8,335 bases of DNA from an uncultured Bacteroidales bacterium (GTDB lineage Bacteria; Bacteroidota; Bacteroidia; Bacteroidales; Bacteroidaceae): NCBI GenBank assembly GCA_937896105.1, contig CALBKR010000405.1, positions 1 to 8,335 on the forward strand, given 5' to 3'. Positions within the stretch are counted from its first letter, which is position 1, and each line of letters starts with the position of its first letter. Below the pieces are notes generated by a model. That model worked only from the letters and a program-made list of their open reading frames with translations, searched no databases and had not been told where the DNA came from. Positions 1 to 7,591 of this stretch are shown piece after piece. Made by a program: the position numbers and the translations under genes.

Positions 1-291
1 TGCGATGTCGGCCTGTCCTTCGAAATTGAACTCACCGGGCTGTGGCTCGTGTACCGCCCAGAATACATAGGCCGAGATAGTGTTCAACCCCATCGCCTTT
101 GCACGCTGCATACGGTCGCGCCAGTACTCTACCGGAATGCGCGGATAATGCATCTCGCCGCAGATGAGCTGTACCTTCTCGCCATCGTAGAGGAACTTGT
201 TGTCCTTCACCTCGAATGTGTGCTTGGGTGTGCTGCAGCTTCCAATGAGCATCGCTGCCGCAACAAGCAGAAGCATAAAACATTTTTTCAT
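1..291 (-). CDS. GH35 beta-galactosidase-like lipoprotein, N-terminal part (cut by window edge)
   Basis: Ninety-seven codons run from the ATG at 291-289 to the window edge without a stop, so the C-terminal part of the protein is missing. Residues 1-19 form a lipoprotein signal: MKK, a hydrophobic run, then I16-G17-S18-C19, with C19 the probable lipidated residue. Ser before Cys is normal in Bacteroidetes. The mature part starts with a short beta segment (FLYDGEKVQL) and then the hallmark opening of glycoside hydrolase family 35: GEMHYPRIP (45-53), EYWRDRMQRAKAMGLNTIS (55-73) and YVFW-x-x-HEP (75-83), followed by PGEFNFEG. Family members remove terminal beta-linked galactose from glycans, and this one would sit in a cell-envelope membrane. 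The acid/base and nucleophile glutamates of GH35 lie beyond the edge and cannot be checked. Many relatives have Asn where A79 sits in FWAVHEP. The gene has its own promoter and lies behind the GAPDH terminator. The family call is firm; the exact substrate is unknown. Confidence 0.88.
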   Translation of the reverse strand, partial: MKKCFMLLLVAAAMLIGSCSTPKHTFEVKDNKFLYDGEKVQLICGEMHYPRIPVEYWRDRMQRAKAMGLNTISAYVFWAVHEPQPGEFNFEGQADIA

Positions 292-331
292 TGCGATAAT
301 TATGGTTAGGTAAATAAATACATATTTTTTA

Positions 332-362
332 TAAAGGTAGTGATATTTTTACAAATGGCAAA
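332..362 (-). promoter_or_regulatory. Bacteroidetes-type promoter for the GH35 gene
   Basis: Read on the minus strand, TTTG (362-359) is followed after 19 bases by TACCTTTA (339-332). This fits the Bacteroidetes -33/-7 pattern (TTG, about 19-21 bases, TAnnTTTG) except for the last base of the -7 box. Transcription would begin near 325, leaving an AT-rich leader of about 35 bases before the start codon at 291. No Shine-Dalgarno-like sequence precedes the ATG. It sits just past the GAPDH terminator, which suggests independent transcription. Prediction from motif and spacing only. Confidence 0.5.
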
Positions 363-383
363 TGGATGAAAAGGAAATTGCAC

Positions 384-412
384 AAAAAAGGGGCTCCGGA
401 AACGGAGCCCCT
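384..412 (-). terminator. Intrinsic terminator of the GAPDH gene
   Basis: A perfect inverted repeat pairs 390-398 with 403-411: nine pairs, GGGGCTCCG against CGGAGCCCC, plus an A-T pair at 389/412. The loop is four bases. On the minus strand the hairpin is followed directly by six T (389-384). It begins about 23 bases after the GAPDH stop codon at 435-437. The plus-strand reading has no T run after the stem, so it should act in the minus direction only. A very strong, textbook intrinsic terminator. Confidence 0.95.
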
Positions 413-434
413 GGTATTCACAAGGATTAACGTA

Positions 435-1817
<1,383 letters not shown>

Positions 1818-4800
1818 TCAAGGCTTGATGTACATTTTTTTACCGTCGACAATATACAGACCCGGAGCGGCCACACGGTCTACGCGACGACCGAAGAGGT
1901 CATATATGCCCCTCTTCCCATAGTCTACATCGACTGCAACATCATCTATAGCATTGGCGCCAAGCTCGCACCTCTCAACAACAAACCTTGCACCATCGGC
2001 CGAAGCATCATCGACGAAACCGAGCCTGCGGGCAGCCTCATCGGGACGGCCCAACACAAGCGAGGTGGCATATACCGGCACAAAGACAAACTCCCCATCA
2101 TCGAGAACCTCAATCTTCCACTCGGTCACATAGCCTTGTGCACTCCTGTCGACACTCCACACCCTGCTCTCGCCGGTCTGCATCACCTGCGGCCACGCAG
2201 GGTTAGTGCCAAGAACCTTTTCATCGCCCTGTTTGGGGAGTACATAGTAGTGCCCCACATCGGTACCGCGCATAAAGTACCAGGCCTGCCCAAGCTCGTT
2301 GTCATCATTATCGGCAAACGACACAAGATTCAATGGGGATGCCGCAGTGTCGTACATATTAGCAGTTGCGTCTATCTCATACTCGAGAGGAGAATTGCCA
2401 AGCACTGAAACAATGCGATAGAATACCGGGCTGTTGACATCAGGAGTAAGTTCCACCGGAAGAGGTGTATTCAATGCTCGTCCAAGCAGTTCTATCATCT
2501 GCTGCACTTCCTTGATACAGGTATTAAACTGTGCGACGGAAACCGACATTTCCAGCATCCTCTCCGCATTAGCCACAAGCACCATTGCATCATTTACATA
2601 CAAAGGTAACCAGGTTCCTTCAGGTTCTATACAATCGATTTTTGTAATTCCGAATTCCGACATACTGAAGAAATATTCCCCATTATATTTCATCTGTTCT
2701 GCGGTACAAGTATGGGAATTCACAAAACAAGCCGATTCTGTAACCGTGAAACGCAAATAACGGTAGTTTCTGCCACAGACAATTGTATCAGAGATGAAAG
2801 ACGGGTTCAATGATGTATCGGCACCGTCACTGACATGCAACATTACATCTATGATACTGCCATTTACATCTTTTATCGTACCACCGAAATTGCTGTTGTT
2901 GTCACCTTTAGGGTCTATACTATTCCAATCGGCCTTGACACGCATACGGTAATATCCCGGTTTTTCCGGTGCTGTGAAAGATGGCACATCGAGTACATTA
3001 CGGCCATCCCCTGACAACGAAGCACCTCGACTGTTGAACCCGACATTTTCGTTGTTCTCACCGCCATAGAACGAATAGCTCACGAGATCCTCATTGGGTT
3101 GGGAACCGGTAACTGAGGCTGTGAAACCATCATTTTCATAATCTATATAAACATAGCCGTGCAACCAGCTCCAGTCACCGTCTTTCACAAATGACAGCGT
3201 AAGCGTCTCGCCTGCAATGACATCTAAAGTAGAGGAGGTCATATCATTATAAATTCGGTTCTTATCAGTTAACTGCACCGTTTGTTCTCCACAACCGGGA
3301 CTCAGCAGCTTGATAGCAGACAGTTGACGGGCGTTCTTTGTTGCTGTTGCAAAGTTTGAGTTCAATTCATATACTACATTATCGGCAATTTCCATTCCCA
3401 AAAGTTCATCACGGCCGAGAACAGTAATCTCATCGAAATTCACTCCATCATTACTTCCCGAAACCATTATTTCTGTAGGGACAGTGTGGTAGTTGTTCTC
3501 ACGCAACGAGTAGTTAAAATAAAAATCCGAAACAGCATTGCCGGCTCCCATATCAATTTGCAAATAATGCGGGCTGTCCACAGGTGCCCCCGACCAACGG
3601 CTATGGAAAAAGGTCGATGGCAATCCATCGATCAGAGCAGCTACACCACCGCCATCGACAATACCACCGCCGGCATTCTGCTCCGCATTGGATGATATAT
3701 AGTAATTTCCGCCCGCATCATCACACTGCAAAGGCAGTCGACCGGCCAATGCACCACCGGAAATATATGATTTGAGTTCGTTGACACAGCCTTGAAGATT
3801 GCGGTATGCCTCGCGCAGTTCTACATTATTTGCAGCATCATAAGCCTTTTTTAAGATATCATAGTGTTGCTCCAACGTGCCATATACGGAATTAATCTGC
3901 GAAACAGATACATCCGATGCATTTTTGGACGCGACAGCTGTTTGAACAGCCATTGCTGCAGACACAAGCTGGGGCACTTTTATAATATCCCTGTACCGCT
4001 CTTCTACTCCACCAACAGTTACATTTCCGCTAAACGACACATTCACACCCATCTCATCCACAAGCCATTTCACACGTGCAATCATTTTATCCAATCTAAA
4101 CATAGCAGTCTCAAGTTCTGAGACATCGACCCTGCGTGCATACCAATATGAAGCATCTGCTTCGCTGAACCAACCCACCACATTCATCCAGGCATCAAGG
4201 TGCAGCAGATAAGATTTACCGGCTAAAGAAACCGTTCTGTCGGCAATGAGATCCAAAGTATAGACATCGGCCGTACTTCTCGACTTTTCATCGGCATAGA
4301 CTTGCTGGCTATATGATGTCATTTCTTCAATATACAGACCATTCTTCTTGTTCTTAATGTAATAGCCGGCACCATTTCCGGAATATTCAAGTATCCACCT
4401 ATCGGTTCCGGTGGGAGGATTTGCAGCTCCGTCCACCTCGTTGTTTGCGGCCAGATACATCCTGTTACCAATGTGGAGCTTGTTTTCGAACTGATATGCA
4501 TCGCCGTCGATGACATTGATAACAGCGGCATCACCTAATTCTTTGAGCACGTTCATCTCTGCGACTAACTTGTCAATAAAAATATCATATTCTTCGCTGA
4601 GACTCTTATTGTAAACACCTCTCGCCTTGACAAGCAACAACTCAATACCAGCTGTATATATAGGGTTATAATACCCGACTCTGCAGCCATCGTAATCGAT
4701 AAATTGCACAATTTCATCAGCATTGTCTATCATCAATTTCAGCGCAGCCCTCTTTGCGGCATCACTATCAGACTCATCGACACTCTTCACATCATATAAC

Positions 4801-7298
4801 CGCCCATCGACACCTACAACTTTTATTTTGTATGCACCCGACCTGATTCCACCCAACACTGTATCATCCAGGTCAAGCTCAAGTGTGTTGAAGAACGAGT
4901 GCAAAGAACCCGACTGCTCTATTATCACTCCAGCAGCACCACTTCCACCTGAAATCTCAACAGTATTATGTTCAGTCTCTATCCACACATAATCACCGTT
5001 TATAGATTTGTCACCGGCAAAATCGGTATACATACCGATAGTTCCCAGCTTCTCGGGCGCCTCGTTCATCCATTGTTTTTTATGACCGGTATACTTTCTA
5101 CTGAATACATCCCCAATCCTGTCTTCTATGAATATAACCGCGTAATTCTTATTATATCCGTAAGCAGCGACTGTACTCCTCGCATTATTTATATCATTCT
5201 GATTATTTATTATCGAGTAGGTACTATAGTCGGTAATCGTACTTTTATTGAACGGGACAAAAAAGCCCCACGCCTCGAAGAATGGTGTCAAATCCTCGCC
5301 AGCCGCCAAACAGGCATACTTATAAAACTTGAGCGACTCGTTCGAGGTATATACATCCCCATTCGACGATGGATATATTGACATAGGATCATTGCGAAGG
5401 TATTCGAAAAGTTTAGGATAGAAATTTTTATTCTTACCGGCCGCATGATAATATAGCCATAATTGATAAAACATCCTCATTCGGGAATTGGAATCGCGGA
5501 AATGCCAAGCAGTGCCCGATTTATACCCCTCGCAATTATCGGCAACGGAGCCACCACGCGAAAGAAGATAATCCTGATAGAAAACAGCAACATTTGAAAA
5601 CAGATTATTGCTTATCTCCGTAGTTCCAACCATATTTATGACATTCTGGTTCGCGTGTCCCTGTTCGTGGGCAGGCCCCCAAATGTACCCCTGTTTCTCC
5701 ATCACTTCACCTTGCAGCAACCCCTCTCCGTGTGCAAACTGAATCCTGTGAGGAGCCTGTGTATATGCACTTAGGGTGGGGATTGTATGAACCAATTGCC
5801 TGTTATTGAACACTGATGAGAAATCAGATGTATATGTATGCAATCCAAGCGGGTCGTTTGCCGTCTCGGCTGCCGATGACACACCCATAACCATATGCTG
5901 TGTACTTCCTATCATATCCCATATATCTAAGGCACGATTTATAGAAGAGGCACTATTGTTCCTGAACACGGTCTCCCAACTCGTGTGGAAGACAAACTTG
6001 TCACCGAGCACATCATAATACTCAAGACCCACCTTCGAGGCATTACTGCTGAGTTCGCTATATATTGCAGCATCGTTCATCGAGCGGTCGTACAAACCGT
6101 TTATGCAACCGCCCTCAATATGCACCTCTATATCGGGATAGTTTGCCAAGGGATAGCTGCTGCTCTGGCTGTTTACAGCATATATCAGATAGAGCATATT
6201 CTTGTCGCCGTAGAAAGGAATGATATTGAGACCTGTGCTCAGCTGCACCGGGTTGCTGCCTTTTATTGTTGTGAGATAATCCTTGCTGTTGTGACCAAGT
6301 CCTGCGATATAAAGCGCTGAACCCTGGTTAATATTTCCCTTAACCATTACATATATCATATTCATATCACCGGCATAGATGCCTGTCGGGTTGTTCATAT
6401 TGGAGTATGCACCAACCTTCACAACATTGCTTATCTCCTCGGCTACCGAATATGGCTCAATAGTCTGCACCCTGAAGCGCTTTGCAGCAGTGCTTGTCCA
6501 CGAAACATTACTGTTGTCCCTGTTTGTTTCGGCCCAATTGCCATTGCACACCTTGAGAGCCATATTCTTCAGTTCCTGGGGTAATGCCTGATATGCCGAC
6601 GAGGCAACCAGTGCGCTCTGCGACTTGTAAGCACTGCGCAACTCGGTACAAAGGTTATCGGTAAAGAGAGTGTTAAGGTAGCCTTGGAACTCATCCTTGC
6701 GGTTTGCCATATTCTCAAACTCGGCCAATTTGTTCCATTGGGCCTGCACATCGACACCCGACACTACCTCGATACTCCATAATGATGCATCGGCGGAGCC
6801 CATCCAACTGACACAAGTTCCCGAAGCATCACAATGCAGTTTATCGTAGTAATAATCGCTGTTGCCGGTTTTCTTGTTATCCACGCCCAATGTGTAATAG
6901 CCATCCCTTGACGCCTCCCACAAATCGGTAGTGAATTTTGTGCTTTCACCGTCATAGTCCTGGGTATATGTCCCGGCACTTTTCACCATACGCCACGGAG
7001 TCGAAGAGTTGTTGTTGCCCTGAAGATAATGTCCGTTCCCCAGATTACGCAACCTCACCTTGTAGCCAATTGGAATGGCATTATAATAACGGTCCTCGAC
7101 ATACCACAGCTGCGAATAGTCGGCACTGTTACGTTCGACACAACTGACTTTTGAAACATTTGCGGCGGCAGCCTTGCCGGTACTCTTGTTCACAAGCTGT
7201 ATTACCGTTCCCTTGCTGAACTGTGCAGCGGAGTGCTGCGGCATAGACAAGAGAGAGAAAGATGCCACGACGGCAACGAGAAAGCCCTTTACATTCAT
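1818..7298 (-). CDS. Giant secreted M60-like (enhancin/mucinase family) zinc metallopeptidase with lectin-like modules
   Basis: A 1826-residue exported protein. Residues 1-25 are a signal peptide (SAA|QF cleavage, no lipobox). A first beta-trefoil-like module spans about 27-180 (LWYV and LWSIEV repeats), with a helical linker to about 275. The M60-like peptidase spans about 276-690: the EPYS segment (281-284), then the gluzincin motif H544-E545-Q-G-H548 and a likely third zinc ligand E561 twelve residues on. M60-like enzymes cleave O-glycosylated mucin-type proteins; the substrate here is inferred. Then follow a beta-rich domain (about 755-845), a helical segment, a second trefoil-like module (about 926-1058), a helical bundle (1060-1185), an F5/8-type-C carbohydrate-binding module in two parts (about 1195-1318 and 1505-1552) around a beta-rich insert, another helical segment, a third trefoil-like module (about 1622-1778), and a short sorting-like tail (GIYDLFGRRV, GLYIVDGKK). 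The peptidase call is firm; the lectin-module boundaries are approximate. It is likely monocistronic with its own promoter. The 3' end is GC-rich. Confidence 0.9.
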   Translation of the reverse strand: MNVKGFLVAVVASFSLLSMPQHSAAQFSKGTVIQLVNKSTGKAAAANVSKVSCVERNSADYSQLWYVEDRYYNAIPIGYKVRLRNLGNGHYLQGNNNSSTPWRMVKSAGTYTQDYDGESTKFTTDLWEASRDGYYTLGVDNKKTGNSDYYYDKLHCDASGTCVSWMGSADASLWSIEVVSGVDVQAQWNKLAEFENMANRKDEFQGYLNTLFTDNLCTELRSAYKSQSALVASSAYQALPQELKNMALKVCNGNWAETNRDNSNVSWTSTAAKRFRVQTIEPYSVAEEISNVVKVGAYSNMNNPTGIYAGDMNMIYVMVKGNINQGSALYIAGLGHNSKDYLTTIKGSNPVQLSTGLNIIPFYGDKNMLYLIYAVNSQSSSYPLANYPDIEVHIEGGCINGLYDRSMNDAAIYSELSSNASKVGLEYYDVLGDKFVFHTSWETVFRNNSASSINRALDIWDMIGSTQHMVMGVSSAAETANDPLGLHTYTSDFSSVFNNRQLVHTIPTLSAYTQAPHRIQFAHGEGLLQGEVMEKQGYIWGPAHEQGHANQNVINMVGTTEISNNLFSNVAVFYQDYLLSRGGSVADNCEGYKSGTAWHFRDSNSRMRMFYQLWLYYHAAGKNKNFYPKLFEYLRNDPMSIYPSSNGDVYTSNESLKFYKYACLAAGEDLTPFFEAWGFFVPFNKSTITDYSTYSIINNQNDINNARSTVAAYGYNKNYAVIFIEDRIGDVFSRKYTGHKKQWMNEAPEKLGTIGMYTDFAGDKSINGDYVWIETEHNTVEISGGSGAAGVIIEQSGSLHSFFNTLELDLDDTVLGGIRSGAYKIKVVGVDGRLYDVKSVDESDSDAAKRAALKLMIDNADEIVQFIDYDGCRVGYYNPIYTAGIELLLVKARGVYNKSLSEEYDIFIDKLVAEMNVLKELGDAAVINVIDGDAYQFENKLHIGNRMYLAANNEVDGAANPPTGTDRWILEYSGNGAGYYIKNKKNGLYIEEMTSYSQQVYADEKSRSTADVYTLDLIADRTVSLAGKSYLLHLDAWMNVVGWFSEADASYWYARRVDVSELETAMFRLDKMIARVKWLVDEMGVNVSFSGNVTVGGVEERYRDIIKVPQLVSAAMAVQTAVASKNASDVSVSQINSVYGTLEQHYDILKKAYDAANNVELREAYRNLQGCVNELKSYISGGALAGRLPLQCDDAGGNYYISSNAEQNAGGGIVDGGGVAALIDGLPSTFFHSRWSGAPVDSPHYLQIDMGAGNAVSDFYFNYSLRENNYHTVPTEIMVSGSNDGVNFDEITVLGRDELLGMEIADNVVYELNSNFATATKNARQLSAIKLLSPGCGEQTVQLTDKNRIYNDMTSSTLDVIAGETLTLSFVKDGDWSWLHGYVYIDYENDGFTASVTGSQPNEDLVSYSFYGGENNENVGFNSRGASLSGDGRNVLDVPSFTAPEKPGYYRMRVKADWNSIDPKGDNNSNFGGTIKDVNGSIIDVMLHVSDGADTSLNPSFISDTIVCGRNYRYLRFTVTESACFVNSHTCTAEQMKYNGEYFFSMSEFGITKIDCIEPEGTWLPLYVNDAMVLVANAERMLEMSVSVAQFNTCIKEVQQMIELLGRALNTPLPVELTPDVNSPVFYRIVSVLGNSPLEYEIDATANMYDTAASPLNLVSFADNDDNELGQAWYFMRGTDVGHYYVLPKQGDEKVLGTNPAWPQVMQTGESRVWSVDRSAQGYVTEWKIEVLDDGEFVFVPVYATSLVLGRPDEAARRLGFVDDASADGARFVVERCELGANAIDDVAVDVDYGKRGIYDLFGRRVDRVAAPGLYIVDGKKMYIKP
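2643..3716 (-). other. F5/8-type-C module interrupted by an inserted beta-rich domain
   Basis: This part of the M60-like protein (residues about 1195-1552) has the two halves of a discoidin-like CBM32/F5-8C fold at its ends. The first half has HYLQIDMG (1244-1251) and VSGSNDGVNFDEITVL (1279-1294). The second half has YRYLRFTVTES (1512-1522) and FFSMSEFGI (1543-1551), the usual closing strands. About 175 residues lie between them (roughly 1325-1500), with GYVYIDYENDGF (1381-1392), PGYYRMRVKADW (1447-1458) and IIDVMLHVSD (1482-1491). These resemble GEVED-like beta-sandwich domains found in Bacteroidetes surface proteins. Domain naming is by pattern from memory; the split order itself is read directly. 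Confidence 0.6.
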
Positions 7299-7371
7299 AT
7301 AGTCATCTGTTTTTGGTTATAAACTAAGCACACAGCCGAATAACACAAGTCTCTTGGTTGCGCACATAATG

Positions 7372-7403
7372 CAAACTTAATAATTTTTAATAATAAACCA
7401 CAA
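7372..7403 (-). promoter_or_regulatory. Bacteroidetes-type promoter for the M60-like gene
   Basis: On the minus strand TTG (7403-7401) is followed after 21 bases by TAAGTTTG (7379-7372), an exact match to the TAnnTTTG -7 consensus. Transcription would start near 7365, giving a leader of roughly 66 bases before the ATG at 7298. There is no Shine-Dalgarno-like sequence in front of that ATG, as is normal for the phylum. It faces away from the guaA promoter. Confidence 0.65.
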
Positions 7404-7482
7404 TTAAATCGAACAATAAATGCAATAAATGAATAAAATTTGTGCATAATTTGCAATCCGCGTTACACAACAGGACAGCGGT

Positions 7483-7503
7483 ATAAAAAAAGGTGTTTTT
7501 TAT
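7483..7503. repeat. Perfect AT-only inverted repeat between the divergent promoters
   Basis: ATAAAAAA (7483-7490) and TTTTTTAT (7496-7503) form a perfect eight-base inverted repeat around AGGTG. With only A-T pairs it is a poor terminator. It lies about 20 bases upstream of the guaA -33 box, where a regulator or AT-rich upstream element could act. Homopolymer runs make such repeats easy to obtain by chance in AT-rich DNA, so a function is speculative. Confidence 0.3.
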
Positions 7504-7523
7504 GGAATATTCGCGAGCTGTTT

Positions 7524-7555
7524 CTTGTAAAAAAAAAAGAAATAAATTATTTTTG
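7524..7555 (+). promoter_or_regulatory. Bacteroidetes-type promoter for guaA
   Basis: CTTG (7524-7527), then 20 bases that are mostly A, then TATTTTTG (7548-7555), an exact TAnnTTTG match with standard spacing. Transcription would begin near 7562, about 30 bases before the start codon at 7592. No riboswitch-sized leader fits in that distance, so a purine riboswitch like those found upstream of purine genes in other bacteria is unlikely here. Confidence 0.75.
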
Positions 7556-7591
7556 CACCGCAAATAGCAAACCTCTAATACATTCAGGAAT

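Noticed and set aside
7295..7306. Three-codon upstream reading frame overlapping the M60-like start (ATG ACT ATA TGA)
   Set aside because: Such short frames arise easily by chance in AT-rich leaders and nothing suggests translational coupling.
7556..7591. Purine riboswitch in the guaA leader
   Set aside because: The predicted leader is only about 30 bases, too short for a known purine aptamer, and no paired structure is visible.
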